Assembly (NCBI RefSeq): GCF_013415105.1
Contig: NZ_JACCDF010000010.1
Span: 1 to 64,000, forward strand
Reading direction: 5' to 3'
From: Vreelandella salicampi
GTDB taxonomy: Bacteria; Pseudomonadota; Gammaproteobacteria; Pseudomonadales; Halomonadaceae
DNA: 64,000 bases
Part shown: in pieces, positions 30,477-41,610 of the stretch
Layout of the letters: every line of letters starts with the position of its first letter
Position numbering within the stretch: the stretch's first letter is position 1
Notes under the pieces: model-generated
The model's input: only the letters and a program-made list of their open reading frames with translations
The model's database searches: none
Told to the model about the DNA's origin: nothing
Program-made: the position numbers and the translations under genes

Positions 30477-33173
30477 CTAATCATTCGTTAAGCGCTGACG
30501 CTCATCCCGTAGACGTTGCATCGACGCGTATAAGTCGTCCACCAGCGCTTGGGCTTGTGCCATCCCACGCGTGCGCAGGCGTGTCTCTAAGGTTTCCACT
30601 AATAAGGCAAGTTCTGGCGCGCCACAGTAGCGGCTGGCGCCGTTAAGGTGATGAACGGCATCAAGCAGTGCCGTTTCATCTTGAGCATTCACCGCTTGGC
30701 GAATCTGCGCTTCACTGGCGTCAAGGCTATCGATCAGGGCGATTAACTGAGTATGCGCCCGTGCTAGACTTCCGCCCGCCAGCCGCTCCCCCAGCGTTAA
30801 ATCTACTATCGCAAGCGTCTCTGGCGTATGAGCGGGTCTGGAGGTGACAGCCTGGGCGGTCGGTGTTTCGATTGTCACGCCTAGAAAACGCTGCAACAGC
30901 TGATGCAACTTCGCCTCGTCGATAGGTTTTACGAGTACGTCATCGAGCCCTTCGTTAAGCCACTGTTGGCGTTCGTTGTTAAGCGCATGGGCGGTGACGG
31001 CAATCACCGGACAAGATGCCCATCGTCCACCTAACCGGCGCAGCGCTTGGGTTGTTTGTACCCCATCCATCCCGGGCATACGGATATCCATCAACACCAT
31101 ATCAAAGGGTTTAGGGGCGCTTTTGGCAAGCGTTAGTGCCTGCTGCCCGCTTTCAGCAGTGGTGACAGCAATGCTGTCGCGCTCTAACAGCGCCTTGAGG
31201 AGCTCTCGGTTGGAGGCCGTATCATCGACCACCAGCATATGAAGATGGTGTGGTTTCTCGTGCGTCTTTGAGGGCGCTGAAAGCGTTGCCTGCGGTGTTT
31301 TGAGTAGTTGGCGTTTTAGCGCGCTAGCCAGTGTGGCGCGGGTGGTAGGTTTAGCGATCAGCTCGCCGCCGTGGGGGTAGGTAAGCCGGGGTACATCGAG
31401 ACTGGCAACGTTAGCTAGCACCAATACCGGGCACGGCGCTGCCTCAATCGTGGCTTGTAGTGTGTTAATGCCAGGCCCGTAAAGTTCTTCGTGAGTGGCG
31501 CCAATAATGAGAAGCTGGCTAGCTTCCAGCGCGCTCAAGGGGCGAGACTTTCCGCCCCAGCGTTCGATTAAATGGGTCAGCACAAAGCGTGTTGGCGCAT
31601 GTGGCTCATGCAGGCAAATGGTAGGATCGGGCAGCGTTAGCTCCACGGGTCTTTCTTTCGCGTTGGGGGCGAGCAGTGGCAGGGTGAAAGCGAACGTAGC
31701 GCCTTCCCCCGGCTCGCTTTCGACGCTGATTTCACCACCCATGCGCTGAATAAGCTGCTGGCAAATCGTAAGCCCCAAACCACTGCCGCCAAATTCTCGT
31801 GAGTGACTTGGCTCAGCCTGAGTAAACGCCCGAAAGAGCTGCTTTTGTTGCTTATGGCTTAAACCGATACCGGTGTCACTGACGCTGATGCGCAGCATCG
31901 CCCGAGCCCTGTTATGCTGAGCGGCAACGTCGCTATCCAGCATCACCCGCACAACGACATCACCGTCATGGGTGAATTTAATCGCGTTGCTAAGCAGGTT
32001 GCTCAGTACCTGGTGCAAGCGTAGCGGATCCCCGCGTAGCGGCGTGGGGACATCGTCGTATACCATTGCGATCAGCTGCAACTCTTTGCGTTGCGCTTCC
32101 GGCGCGTGGAGGCCTATCACTTCATCGACCAAGGTGACCATGTCGATATCCGCTTCTTCAAGCGTTAGGCGGTTGGCTTCCAGCTTGGAGAAGTCCAACA
32201 CGTCATTGACCAACATCAACAAGTTGCCACAAGCGCGGTGCACATGCTGCAACCATTCTTGCTGGCGTGGGTCAAGCTTGGAGCGACCGAGCAAACGGCA
32301 AAAGCCAATAATCCCGTTAAGCGGGGTACGAATTTCATGGCTCATATTGGCCAAAAATTCCGATTTGACTGCGTTGGCGCGCAATGCATTGCGGTGCGCC
32401 ATATCGAGCTCAATATTCTGCTCTTCAATGGTCTCCATCGACTCTTGCAACTCGCTCGTGGCATGCTCAATTTGCGACTGCATCTCATGTTGAGCGCGTT
32501 GCATGGTCTGAGCCAGCGTATTGATGTTGTCGGCTAACTGTTGATGTTCGCTTGTCGATTCGGGGGCAAGATGAAGGCGGAAATCGCCGCGGGATAGGCG
32601 ATATAAGGCGAGATTTGCTTCCTCTAGCGGGCGCGTGGCAAAGCGGCTGATAGCAAACGCTAATAAAAACAGCGTAATACCCAGCAGCAGGCCCACCAGG
32701 CTTAATATCGCAATCCAGCGATAGTGCCCAAGTGTTAGCGTGCGTGTATCCACCTCAGCCTCAAGCCAGCCGGGACGCGGGGAGTTATCTTCTGCAGGCA
32801 ATGGCTGGCGGAGTTGCCAAACAGTGGCATCGGTATTTAACTGAAATTCATTAGGGACTTGTGTAGCAGGCGAGGGGGGCATCGTATGACCAAGGGACAT
32901 CAAACGCTCGCCGTCGGCGTCATAAAGGGCCACGGCGCGTAAATTATTTTGCTCAAGCAGGCGCTGGGTCAGCTGCGTCAATACCTCAGGATTGTCCGCT
33001 GCCAGGGCTTGGCTAAGACTTGGGGCGATAAGTTCACTGCTATCTTGTAGGCGCGCTTTGAGCGCTTGGCGTGAGGTTTGGTCGCTGTTCGCCACCAGGA
33101 GAACGGCCATTGCCGCGTAGACGCACAGCGGTATGCCCATCAACGCGAAGAGAAGTCGACTATTCAAAGACAT
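30477..33173 (-). CDS. gacS: Hybrid sensor histidine kinase GacS/BarA
   Basis: An 898-residue tripartite kinase. A membrane helix at the start (about 3-27), a periplasmic domain, a second helix near 150-180 and a HAMP domain come first. The histidine-kinase core follows, with [20 protein letters not shown] (His phosphosite), [11 protein letters not shown] and [14 protein letters not shown] (ATP lid). A receiver domain has [13 protein letters not shown] and [11 protein letters not shown], and a C-terminal HPt domain has [15 protein letters not shown]. GacS/BarA with GacA/UvrY controls Csr small RNAs. ATG 33173 is preferred over a TTG seven codons upstream. Its place before cysM-rlmD-relA fits Pseudomonas-like order. 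Confidence 0.9.
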   Translation of the reverse strand: MSLNSRLLFALMGIPLCVYAAMAVLLVANSDQTSRQALKARLQDSSELIAPSLSQALAADNPEVLTQLTQRLLEQNNLRAVALYDADGERLMSLGHTMPPSPATQVPNEFQLNTDATVWQLRQPLPAEDNSPRPGWLEAEVDTRTLTLGHYRWIAILSLVGLLLGITLFLLAFAISRFATRPLEEANLALYRLSRGDFRLHLAPESTSEHQQLADNINTLAQTMQRAQHEMQSQIEHATSELQESMETIEEQNIELDMAHRNALRANAVKSEFLANMSHEIRTPLNGIIGFCRLLGRSKLDPRQQEWLQHVHRACGNLLMLVNDVLDFSKLEANRLTLEEADIDMVTLVDEVIGLHAPEAQRKELQLIAMVYDDVPTPLRGDPLRLHQVLSNLLSNAIKFTHDGDVVVRVMLDSDVAAQHNRARAMLRISVSDTGIGLSHKQQKQLFRAFTQAEPSHSREFGGSGLGLTICQQLIQRMGGEISVESEPGEGATFAFTLPLLAPNAKERPVELTLPDPTICLHEPHAPTRFVLTHLIERWGGKSRPLSALEASQLLIIGATHEELYGPGINTLQATIEAAPCPVLVLANVASLDVPRLTYPHGGELIAKPTTRATLASALKRQLLKTPQATLSAPSKTHEKPHHLHMLVVDDTASNRELLKALLERDSIAVTTAESGQQALTLAKSAPKPFDMVLMDIRMPGMDGVQTTQALRRLGGRWASCPVIAVTAHALNNERQQWLNEGLDDVLVKPIDEAKLHQLLQRFLGVTIETPTAQAVTSRPAHTPETLAIVDLTLGERLAGGSLARAHTQLIALIDSLDASEAQIRQAVNAQDETALLDAVHHLNGASRYCGAPELALLVETLETRLRTRGMAQAQALVDDLYASMQRLRDERQRLTND

Positions 33174-33261
33174 GAAAAACGCCCGGTGATTCAAAAAGGT
33201 TGCCTATAAAGCCTTGGCTTGCGCCGATATAATGCCGCATAACGGTAATGATAAGGAACGC

Positions 33262-34179
33262 ATGATGAACGATTCCACACGCTATCCCACGCTTGAAGAC
33301 GTGGTGGGCAATACACCGCTAGTGCGCTTAAAGCGTATCACGGCGGGGCGCAACAATACGCTGTTGGCCAAGCTTGAAGGCAATAACCCCGCCGGCTCGG
33401 TGAAAGACCGTCCAGCTCTTTCCATGCTTGTTGAAGCCGAAGCGCGCGGCGATATCGTCCCTGGCGATACGTTGATAGAAGCGACCTCGGGTAATACCGG
33501 TATCGCGCTTGCCATGGCGGCGGCGATCAAAGGCTACAACATGGTGCTGGTGATGCCGGAAAACGCCTCAGCCGAGCGCAAACAAGCCATGGCGGCTTAC
33601 GGCGCGAAGTTGGTGGCGGCGAGTAAAGAGGGCGGCATGGAAGAGGCGCGCGATATCGCCGATGCGATGATCGCCCGCGGAGAAGGCAAACCGCTCGATC
33701 AGTTTGCCAACCCCGATAACCCGCTTGCGCATTACCGCACGACCGGCCCAGAAGTTTGGCATCAAACCGGTGGCGAAGTGACCCACTTTGTCAGTTCCAT
33801 GGGCACGACAGGCACTATTATGGGCGTATCGCGCTATCTCAAAGAGCAGAACCCCGATATTCAGATTGTCGGTCTGCAACCTGCCGATGGTGCGAGCATC
33901 CCCGGGATTCGCCGCTGGCCTGAAGAGTACCTTCCGGCCATTTTCGAGTCGCCAAGGGTGGATGTCACGCTGGACATCGGCCAGGAAGAAGCCGAAGCGC
34001 ACATGCGGCGCCTGGCGCGCGAAGAGGGCATTTTGGCCGGCGTTTCCTCTGGCGGAAGTCTTGCTGGGGCCTTGCGTCTCGCTGAGCAGACCGAGAATGC
34101 GACCATCGTGTTTATCGTTTGCGACCGGGGGGATCGTTATCTCTCTACGGGTCTGTTTGCCCCAGAGGTGGAGGAATAG
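33262..34179 (+). CDS. cysM: Cysteine synthase B
   Basis: A 305-residue pyridoxal-phosphate enzyme making cysteine from O-acetylserine, and able to use thiosulfate. NPAGSVKDRPA carries the PLP lysine, EATSGNTGIALAMAAAIKGY is the substrate loop, and SSMGTTGTIMGVSRYLKE is the phosphate-binding loop. KGYNMVLVMPENASAERK and RRWPEEYLP are CysM-like rather than CysK-like. The start is ATG 33262 (or 33265) after AAGGA; a TATAAT at 33228-33233 is a probable -10 element. rlmD follows directly after its stop. Confidence 0.93.
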   Translation: MMNDSTRYPTLEDVVGNTPLVRLKRITAGRNNTLLAKLEGNNPAGSVKDRPALSMLVEAEARGDIVPGDTLIEATSGNTGIALAMAAAIKGYNMVLVMPENASAERKQAMAAYGAKLVAASKEGGMEEARDIADAMIARGEGKPLDQFANPDNPLAHYRTTGPEVWHQTGGEVTHFVSSMGTTGTIMGVSRYLKEQNPDIQIVGLQPADGASIPGIRRWPEEYLPAIFESPRVDVTLDIGQEEAEAHMRRLAREEGILAGVSSGGSLAGALRLAEQTENATIVFIVCDRGDRYLSTGLFAPEVEE

Positions 34180-35670
34180 ATGGCCATGTTGGGCAAGCGG
34201 CGCCCACCACGTCCCGCCTCCAATAAGTCGGGCTTGGCACGCCAAGAGAGTGCCAAACAGGCGCCTAAAGCGGAAACCTCCAGCGAGCAGGTGCTTATTA
34301 TTGAACGCCTCGCTCACGATGGCCGGGGTGTAGGGCATTTGCCCTCGGGCAAGGCGGTATTTGTTGACCAGGCGTTGCCGGGCGAGCGCATCGAAATCGC
34401 CACGCATGTGACGCGCAAACGCTTTGACGAGGCGCACATACGCGAGCGGCTCTCCACTGCCGCCGATAGAGTAACGCCTCCGTGCCCCCACTTTGGCCAC
34501 TGCGGCGGTTGTGATTTACAGCACCTGAGCGTGCCCGCGCAGCGCGAACACAAGCGTGAGGTGGTGCGTGAGCTTCTCTCTCGCCAAGGGCTTACCTGGC
34601 AAGGCGATATCGACACGCTCAAAAGCGACAGTGACGCTTATCGCCGTCGCGCGCGTTTAGGGGTAAACGTGGATCGCGAAGGTCAGGTATTGATGGGCTT
34701 TCGCGCTCAGCGCAGCCATCGCCTGGTGGATATCGCGAGTTGCTGCGTGCTGGTGCCCGAGCTGCAAGCGTTAATCGCCCCCCTGCGCGATTTACTGGGC
34801 TCGCTCAAGTCGCCCCGCGATATAGGCCACATTGAGCTGCTGGCCACGCCCGACACTTGCGTGGTCGTCGTCAGGCAGCTCAAAGAGCAGCCGCAAGACG
34901 CCGAGCGCTGGAAGTCCTTTGCTCAAGAGCAGGGGGTAGCACTAGGAATGCGCTCAGGGCGAGACAACGTTGGGCATGACAGCATTGATCGTGAAAGGAT
35001 TGATAGTGATAAGCTGGCGAAGGCAAAAAGCCAGGCGGGTGCGCCCGAAGCGCACTGGTTTGGTGCGCCGCCGGTGCTTAACGATACCCTCACGCTGGCT
35101 GGGTTTGAGCCACTAACCTTGGAATTTTCCCCGGGCGATTTCCTTCAGGTCAACGCCGACGTGAACCAGCAGATGGTGGCGCAAGTGATACAGTGGCTCG
35201 CCCCACAAAAAGGGCAACAGCTGCTGGATCTGTATTCCGGGATTGGTAACTTCAGCCTGCCGATAGCCGCCACCGGTGCCAAGGTGCATGCGGTGGAAGG
35301 CAACCCCGCGATGGTGGCTCGACTCGCCGCCAATGCCCACCGCCACCAGCTGCCGGTAAATGGCCAGCAAGCTGACCTGAATTCGCGCGAGAGCGTTAAT
35401 GCCCTGCTGAAAGTGATACCGGCCGATGCGGTTATTCTCGACCCGCCTCGCGGCGGGGCAGAGAGCGTCTGCCAGGCGTTAGCCAAGCTATCCGCTAAAA
35501 CCCATCAGCGTCCGCGTATTGCCTATGTTTCCTGTGACCCAGCCACACTAGCGCGCGATGCGGCACACCTTATGCATGGGGGTTACCGTATAACACGCGT
35601 TGTCGTGGCGGATATGTTCGTACATACCGCGCACATGGAAACACTGATGCTCTTGGAGCCATCGGTGTAA
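34180..35670 (+). CDS. rlmD: 23S rRNA (uracil(1939)-C(5))-methyltransferase
   Basis: A 496-residue RlmD (formerly RumA). After a basic N-terminal tail comes a TRAM domain (ERLAHDGRGVGHLPSGKAVF), then a four-cysteine iron-sulphur site (CPHFGHCGGCDLQH, with a further Cys later). The Rossmann methyltransferase part follows, with DLYSGIGNFSLPIA, LDPPRGGAESVC, and YVSCDPATLARD containing the catalytic Cys. It directly abuts cysM. The linker around residues 255-290 is charged and probably variable. Confidence 0.93.
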   Translation: MAMLGKRRPPRPASNKSGLARQESAKQAPKAETSSEQVLIIERLAHDGRGVGHLPSGKAVFVDQALPGERIEIATHVTRKRFDEAHIRERLSTAADRVTPPCPHFGHCGGCDLQHLSVPAQREHKREVVRELLSRQGLTWQGDIDTLKSDSDAYRRRARLGVNVDREGQVLMGFRAQRSHRLVDIASCCVLVPELQALIAPLRDLLGSLKSPRDIGHIELLATPDTCVVVVRQLKEQPQDAERWKSFAQEQGVALGMRSGRDNVGHDSIDRERIDSDKLAKAKSQAGAPEAHWFGAPPVLNDTLTLAGFEPLTLEFSPGDFLQVNADVNQQMVAQVIQWLAPQKGQQLLDLYSGIGNFSLPIAATGAKVHAVEGNPAMVARLAANAHRHQLPVNGQQADLNSRESVNALLKVIPADAVILDPPRGGAESVCQALAKLSAKTHQRPRIAYVSCDPATLARDAAHLMHGGYRITRVVVADMFVHTAHMETLMLLEPSV

Positions 35671-35789
35671 GCAATGGAAACATACACGTGGTTGAGATGT
35701 TCGCCGTTAAGCCGAAAGTCGCGTCCATTTGAGCTATTTTTGTAGGGTGCGTCACTGACAAGACGGCCCGAGAAAGGTGAGTAACTATC

Positions 35790-38066
35790 ATGGTCAAAGT
35801 GCGAGAAGACCAGCCGCTCACCCCGAGCGGTTGGGTAGACATTCCGCAGTGGCTAGCGCGTCTGCAAGAGGATGTGCGCCTACGCGACCCTGATCGCATG
35901 GCGCAAGCCTGTGAGCTGGCGCAGTCGCTTGAGACTGATGCCGAGCGTGGCCACCGCGCCTGGCTCGACCCCGGCTCGAGCTTTCGTATGGGCCTGGAAA
36001 TGGCCGATATTCTCGGCGAGCTCAAGTTGGATCAGGCAGCACTGGAAGCGGCAGTGCTCTACCGCGCCGTGCGCGAGGAGCGGCTAAGCTTAGACGCCGT
36101 GACCAAACGCTTTGGCGCTGAAGTCGCGGGATTAATTGATGGCGTGCTACAGATGGCCGCGATAAGTCATCCGTATGCGCCCAATCACGCCATGAGTCAG
36201 CATAACCAGCAGGAAAACCTGCGCAAAATGCTGGTGAACATGGTCGATGATGTGCGCGTGGCGCTGATCAAGATCGCCGAACGCACCTGCGCGCTACGCC
36301 AGGTCAAAGACGCGCCGCTGGAAAAATGCCTGCAGGTCGCGCGGGAAGTCGTTGATATCTATGCGCCACTGGCGCACCGGTTAGGGATTGGTCAAATCAA
36401 GTGGGAGCTTGAGGATTTGGCCTTTCGTTACCTGCATGAAGACGATTATAAAACCATCGCTAAGCTCCTCGCGGAGAAGCGTCTTGACCGCGACCGCTAC
36501 ATCCACGACGTGGTGGAAACGCTCAAACAGTTGATGGAAGCGCAGCACATTCATCACTACGACGTGAGCGGTCGTGCCAAGCACATTTACTCCATCTGGC
36601 GCAAAATGAAGCGCAAGAAAATCGATTTTTCCCAGGTCCACGATATCCGCGCCGTTCGCGTGCTGGTGCCGGAAGTCACCGATTGCTATACCGTGCTGGG
36701 GATTGTGCATTCGCGCTGGCACCACGTGCCTACCGAGTTCGATGATTACATTGCCAACCCCAAGCGTAATGGCTATCAGTCGCTGCACACGGCGGTGATC
36801 GGGCCTGAAAACAAGGTGCTGGAAATCCAGATTCGCACCTTTGCCATGCACGATGAAGCCGAGCTTGGGGTGTGTGCCCACTGGCGCTATAAAGGCCACG
36901 ATACCAACGCCAAAAGCCGCAGTTACGAAGAAAAAATTGCCTGGCTGCGCCAAGTATTGGAGTGGCAGGATGAGGTGGGCGACTTTGGCGACCTACGCGA
37001 AGGCCTTTCAAGCGACGTAGCGCCGGATCGTATCTACGTGTTCACCCCGGATGGGCATGTCATTGACCTGCCACGGATCGCCACGCCCATCGACTTTGCC
37101 TATCGCGTGCACACCGAAATTGGCCACCGCTGCCGTGGAGCCAAGATCAACGGCCGTATCGTGCCGCTGACCTACAAGCTCAAAACCGGGCAGCAGGTCG
37201 AAATTCTCACCGCGAGCAAAGGTGGGCCGAGCCGCGACTGGATCAACCCCAGCCTTGGCTATGTGCGCACGTCCCGCGCGCGGGCCAAGATTCAAGCCTG
37301 GTTTAAACACCAAGCGCGGGATCAAAATGTCGAAGAGGGGCAGGCGCTCTTTGAGCGCGAGATGAAGCGCCTGGATGTCGAAGGGCTTGACCGTAAACGC
37401 CTAGCGGCGGCAGTCAATTACATTAGCGCGGAGGACATGTACGCCGCACTTGGTGCCGGGGATCTGCGCATCGGTCAGGTGTTGAACCAAGCGCAGCACC
37501 TGTTTGGCGAAACCGACGACCAGGAGCAGCTCGACCGCTTGCTGGCCAAGCCCAAGCGCCAGTCGAGCAAGGCAACCAAAAGCGATATTACCGTATTGGG
37601 CGTGGGCAACTTGAAAACCAGCATGGCCAACTGCTGCCGCCCAGTCCCCGGAGAGCCCATCGTTGGGTTTATCACCCAAGGGCGTGGGGTGACGGTGCAC
37701 CGTGAAGACTGCCCCAATATTTTGCAATTGCGCGGCGATGAGCCGCAACGCATTATCGAAGTCGAGTGGGGCGAGCGGGCGCATACCCGCTACCCGGTGA
37801 CCATCGAAATTCAAGCCTGGGACCGTTCGGGACTCTTGCGCGATGTCACCGGTCTGCTGGGCAATGAGAAAGTCAACGTGCTGGCCGTCAACACGCTTAC
37901 CGATACCGACGAAGGCATTGCCCGCCTGCGCATCACACTGGAAGTCGATGGGTTGGAAGCACTCGGACGGCTATTCTCGCGGATTCAGCAGCTCCCCAAC
38001 GTCACCGAAGTGCGTCGGTTACGCAATGCCGATCCGGAAAAAAGTGCTCGCAAAGGAGGCGCATAA
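35790..38066 (+). CDS. relA: GTP pyrophosphokinase RelA
   Basis: A 758-residue (p)ppGpp synthetase responding to uncharged tRNA on the ribosome. The N-terminal hydrolase-like domain lacks the HD motif (AAVLYRAVREERLS), so it should be synthetase-only, as in RelA and unlike SpoT. The synthetase domain (about 200-390) has RAKHIYSIWRKMKRK and DIRAVRVLV. It is followed by TGS (RIYVFTPDGHVIDLP), the zinc-finger/helical part, and a C-terminal ACT domain (WDRSGLLRDVTGLLGNEKVN). mazG starts at the last base of the relA stop. Confidence 0.95.
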   Translation: MVKVREDQPLTPSGWVDIPQWLARLQEDVRLRDPDRMAQACELAQSLETDAERGHRAWLDPGSSFRMGLEMADILGELKLDQAALEAAVLYRAVREERLSLDAVTKRFGAEVAGLIDGVLQMAAISHPYAPNHAMSQHNQQENLRKMLVNMVDDVRVALIKIAERTCALRQVKDAPLEKCLQVAREVVDIYAPLAHRLGIGQIKWELEDLAFRYLHEDDYKTIAKLLAEKRLDRDRYIHDVVETLKQLMEAQHIHHYDVSGRAKHIYSIWRKMKRKKIDFSQVHDIRAVRVLVPEVTDCYTVLGIVHSRWHHVPTEFDDYIANPKRNGYQSLHTAVIGPENKVLEIQIRTFAMHDEAELGVCAHWRYKGHDTNAKSRSYEEKIAWLRQVLEWQDEVGDFGDLREGLSSDVAPDRIYVFTPDGHVIDLPRIATPIDFAYRVHTEIGHRCRGAKINGRIVPLTYKLKTGQQVEILTASKGGPSRDWINPSLGYVRTSRARAKIQAWFKHQARDQNVEEGQALFEREMKRLDVEGLDRKRLAAAVNYISAEDMYAALGAGDLRIGQVLNQAQHLFGETDDQEQLDRLLAKPKRQSSKATKSDITVLGVGNLKTSMANCCRPVPGEPIVGFITQGRGVTVHREDCPNILQLRGDEPQRIIEVEWGERAHTRYPVTIEIQAWDRSGLLRDVTGLLGNEKVNVLAVNTLTDTDEGIARLRITLEVDGLEALGRLFSRIQQLPNVTEVRRLRNADPEKSARKGGA

Positions 38067-38899
38067 TGCGTTACCAGCTGGAGGATATGCTCACGCTGAT
38101 GCAGGTGTTGCGCGACGTTGACCAAGGTTGCCCGTGGGACATCAAGCAAGACTGGGACAGCATCGTGCCGCACACGCTAGAAGAGGCGTATGAAGTCGCT
38201 GATGCCATTGAGCGGCGTGCTTTTGATGAGCTTCCCGGCGAGCTAGGGGATTTACTCTTTCAGGTGGTTTATTACGCCCAATTTGGCGCTGAGGAGCGGC
38301 GCTTTGACTTTGGCGATATCGTCGATACGCTGGTGCAAAAGATGTTGCGCCGCCACCCGCATGTTTTCCCGGATGGGTCGTTAGCATCGCGGCGCCCGCC
38401 CGGCGTTAGTGCCGATGAGGTTCAAACCCAGCAGGTCAAGCACCGTTGGGAAGCGCTAAAAGCCGAGGAGCGTGACGCCAGGACTGCCAATCCGACTTCG
38501 GTGTTAGATGACGTGCCGCGCACACTGCCAGCGCTTTCGCGCGCTGCCAAGCTCTCGAAACGCGCCGCGCGTGTCGGGTTTGATTGGCCGGATGCGCGTG
38601 GTGTGCTGGCCAAAATTCGTGAAGAGATTGATGAGGTGGAAGCTGCACTTGAAGCCGGCGATCAGCGCCACGCGCAAGACGAAGTGGGCGATTTGTTGTT
38701 TGCCGTGACCAATTTAGCCCGCACGCTAAACGCCGACCCCGAGCAGTGCTTGCGTACCACTAATAGCAAGTTTGAGCGTCGCTTTCACCATGTCGAGTGT
38801 GGGTTGGCAGCGGAAGGCCGAACACTTTCAGATGCGTCGCTCGATGAGATGGAAGCCCATTGGCAAGCCGCCAAAGCCCAAGAATGTAACGACGCTTAA
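38066..38899 (+). CDS. mazG: Nucleoside triphosphate pyrophosphohydrolase MazG
   Basis: A 277-residue MazG with two MazG repeats. The N-terminal one has CPWDIKQDW and HTLEEAYEVADAIE with GELGDLLFQVVYYA; the C-terminal one has FDWPDARGVLAKIREEIDEVEAAL and EVGDLLFAVTNLA. The ExxE...ExxD metal motifs are intact in both. It hydrolyses NTPs and may limit damage or adjust ppGpp signalling. Its ATG shares one base with the relA stop (TAATG), so they are coupled. Confidence 0.94.
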   Translation: MRYQLEDMLTLMQVLRDVDQGCPWDIKQDWDSIVPHTLEEAYEVADAIERRAFDELPGELGDLLFQVVYYAQFGAEERRFDFGDIVDTLVQKMLRRHPHVFPDGSLASRRPPGVSADEVQTQQVKHRWEALKAEERDARTANPTSVLDDVPRTLPALSRAAKLSKRAARVGFDWPDARGVLAKIREEIDEVEAALEAGDQRHAQDEVGDLLFAVTNLARTLNADPEQCLRTTNSKFERRFHHVECGLAAEGRTLSDASLDEMEAHWQAAKAQECNDA

Positions 38900-38941
38900 T
38901 TTTTTTACTATATAACGAGACCCCTGCAAGGAGGCCACGTC

Positions 38942-41590
38942 ATGAGTCACGATTTACATGAGTCGCTGCGCGATAATGTGCGCATTCTCGGCGATAGCTT
39001 AGGCCGAACCATCGCCGATGATTTAGGGCAATCCTTCGTGGATAAAATCGAAGCGATCCGTGCTCACGCCAAGCAGGGGCGCCAGGGGGATTCGCTGCAC
39101 CAACGCGAGCTGATCGAGTATTTGCGCGAGCTACCCGAGCGCGATCTTTTGCCCGTTACCCGTGCGTTCAATCAGTTTTTGAACCTGGCCAATATTGCCG
39201 AGCAGCACTATCGCGCCCGCTTTCGTCACGTAGAGGATTACAAGCCCGGCACCCAACCAGCGCTAGGTGATCTGCTTTCCCGCGCTAAGCAGGCCGGCAA
39301 TTCGCCGCGCAAACTGGTGGAAACACTCGCCACTATGCGCGTGGAATTAGTGCTTACCGCACACCCGACCGAAGTCATTCGTCGCACGCTGATTCAAAAA
39401 TACGATGCCATTGATGATTGCTTGACCGCTATCGAAAACTCGGAGGATTACCCCGAGCGCGGCACGCGCGCCGAAGGGCGTTTGGAAGAGCTGATCAGCC
39501 AGGCATGGCACACCGATGAAATCCGTCACGAGCGCCCCACGCCGGTGGATGAAGCCAAGTGGGGCTTTGCCGTAATCGAAAACTCGCTATGGCGAGCGGT
39601 GCCCGATTTCCATCGTGATCTGGATAACCTGCTGGTGGAAACCGCTGGCGAGCGCCTGCCGCTGGATGCCGCGCCGATTCGCTTTGCTTCATGGATGGGT
39701 GGGGATCGCGATGGCAACCCCAACGTTACCGCCAAGGTCACCAGTGAAGTGTTGCTGTTAGGCCGCTGGATGGCGGCGGATCTTTATCTGCGCGACTTGG
39801 AGCAGCTTAAAACCGAGCTCTCGATGTGGAAAGCCAATAGCGCACTTAAAGCCGACGTGGGCGACGTGCCCGAGCCTTACCGAGAGCTATTAAAGCGGTT
39901 GTTGGCCCGCGTTGAAGCCACCCGCGATTGGGCCAAGGCCCGACTCGAAGGGCGTAGCTTCGAGGGTGGTCCGATTATCGAAACCCGCGATCAACTCTAC
40001 GCGCCGCTTTTAGCTTGCTATCGCTCGCTGTGCGATGTTGGGCTCGATACCATCGCAAACGGCGCGTTATTGGATACCTTGCGCCGGGTCGCGGTGTTTG
40101 GCGTCACCCTCACCAAGCTTGATTTGCGCCAGGAGGCGAGCCGCCACGCGCAGGTGATGGAGGAGCTCACCGAGGCGTTGGGGCTTGGTCACTACCAGCA
40201 GTGGGATGAAGCGCAGCGTCAGCGCTTTTTGCTTGATGAGCTTGATTCACAGCGGCCGTTGATTCCGCGTCGCTGGGAATGCTCCGCCGAGTCTCGCGAG
40301 GCGTTAGATACGTTCAAGGTCATCGCCCAAGAGCATTGCGAAGCGCTCGGCACCTATATTATTTCCATGGCGGCAGAGCCCTCTGATGTGCTCACTGTTG
40401 CCCTGCTGATGAAGGAGGTCGGCGGAAATGTCGCCCTGCCCATTGCACCATTGTTTGAAACCCTCAATGACCTTGACCACGCCAGCGGTGTGATTGACCA
40501 GCTACTGTCGCTACCTGGTTATCGAGCGCTCATTAGTGATCGTCAGGAAGTGATGATCGGTTATTCGGACTCAGCCAAAGACGCCGGGCAACTTGCCGCG
40601 GCTTGGGCGCAGTATCGTGCTCAAGAAGCGTTGGTCAACGTCTGCGAACAGCATGGCGTGGATTTGACACTCTTTCACGGTCGCGGTGGCACGGTCGGAC
40701 GCGGTGGCGGCCCAGCACACGCTGCGATTCTTTCTCAGCCACCGGGCTCGGTAAACGGCAGCCTGCGGGTGACCGAGCAGGGCGAGATGATTCGTTTTAA
40801 GTTTGGTCAGCCCGATATCGCGCTGCGCTCGATGGAGATTTATGCCTGTGCGGTGCTCGAAGCGACGCTGCTGCCGCCGCCGGCACCCGAGCCACACTGG
40901 CGTGAAGAGATGGATCAGCTTGCGGACATCGCCCATGCCGCCTACGTCAAAGTGGTGCGCGAAGACCCCGACTTTGTGCCCTATTTTCGCTCGGTTACGC
41001 CGGAAGGCGTGCTGGGGAGGTTGCCCCTGGGCTCGCGGCCGACCAAGCGCCGCCAAGACGGCGGTGTGGAAACCTTAAGGGCCATCCCTTGGATTTTTGC
41101 CTGGACGCAGATTCGCCTGATGCTGCCGGCGTGGTTGGGCAGCGGGGAGGCTTTTTCCCGGCGTTTGGAGCAGCCCGGCGGACGCGAAGTACTGCAAGAG
41201 ATGCGCAATCAGTGGCCTTTCTTTGGCACATATTTGGATATGCTGGAGATGCTGCTGGCCAAGGCGGATGTGGGCATTGCGGCCTATTACGAGCACCGTT
41301 TGGTGGATGAGCCGTCACTTAAAGCGCTGGGCAAAAAGCTGCGCGAGCGTTTCGAGAGCCTGGAAGGAGCCGTGTTAGAAGTGTTGCAGCAGGAAGCGCT
41401 TTTGGAGAACACCCCGTTGATTCGCCAGGCGATCGATGTACGCAACCCTTATATCGATCCACTGCATGGGTTACAGGCGGAGCTTTTGCAGCGTAATCGC
41501 GATGCCGATGGGGCGATCAGTGCCGATCTTTCCCGTGCGCTAATGGTGACCATGGCAGGGATTGCCGCCGGGCTGCGCAATACCGGGTAA
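38942..41590 (+). CDS. ppc: Phosphoenolpyruvate carboxylase
   Basis: An 882-residue enzyme that carboxylates phosphoenolpyruvate to oxaloacetate, refilling the TCA cycle. Active-site stretches include VLTAHPTEVIRRTL (with the catalytic His), SWMGGDRDGNPNVTAKVT, MIGYSDSAKDAG, FHGRGGTVGRGGGP, and the C-terminal RNTG ending. The length equals that of E. coli PPC (883). AAGGAGG before ATG 38942 supports the start. Confidence 0.97.
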   Translation: MSHDLHESLRDNVRILGDSLGRTIADDLGQSFVDKIEAIRAHAKQGRQGDSLHQRELIEYLRELPERDLLPVTRAFNQFLNLANIAEQHYRARFRHVEDYKPGTQPALGDLLSRAKQAGNSPRKLVETLATMRVELVLTAHPTEVIRRTLIQKYDAIDDCLTAIENSEDYPERGTRAEGRLEELISQAWHTDEIRHERPTPVDEAKWGFAVIENSLWRAVPDFHRDLDNLLVETAGERLPLDAAPIRFASWMGGDRDGNPNVTAKVTSEVLLLGRWMAADLYLRDLEQLKTELSMWKANSALKADVGDVPEPYRELLKRLLARVEATRDWAKARLEGRSFEGGPIIETRDQLYAPLLACYRSLCDVGLDTIANGALLDTLRRVAVFGVTLTKLDLRQEASRHAQVMEELTEALGLGHYQQWDEAQRQRFLLDELDSQRPLIPRRWECSAESREALDTFKVIAQEHCEALGTYIISMAAEPSDVLTVALLMKEVGGNVALPIAPLFETLNDLDHASGVIDQLLSLPGYRALISDRQEVMIGYSDSAKDAGQLAAAWAQYRAQEALVNVCEQHGVDLTLFHGRGGTVGRGGGPAHAAILSQPPGSVNGSLRVTEQGEMIRFKFGQPDIALRSMEIYACAVLEATLLPPPAPEPHWREEMDQLADIAHAAYVKVVREDPDFVPYFRSVTPEGVLGRLPLGSRPTKRRQDGGVETLRAIPWIFAWTQIRLMLPAWLGSGEAFSRRLEQPGGREVLQEMRNQWPFFGTYLDMLEMLLAKADVGIAAYYEHRLVDEPSLKALGKKLRERFESLEGAVLEVLQQEALLENTPLIRQAIDVRNPYIDPLHGLQAELLQRNRDADGAISADLSRALMVTMAGIAAGLRNTG

Positions 41591-41610
41591 CGTGTCAGTT
41601 AACGCTTAAT

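Noticed and set aside
33568..34500. 310-codon minus-strand frame over cysM and rlmD
   Set aside because: It crosses two well-supported genes and has no recognisable protein features.
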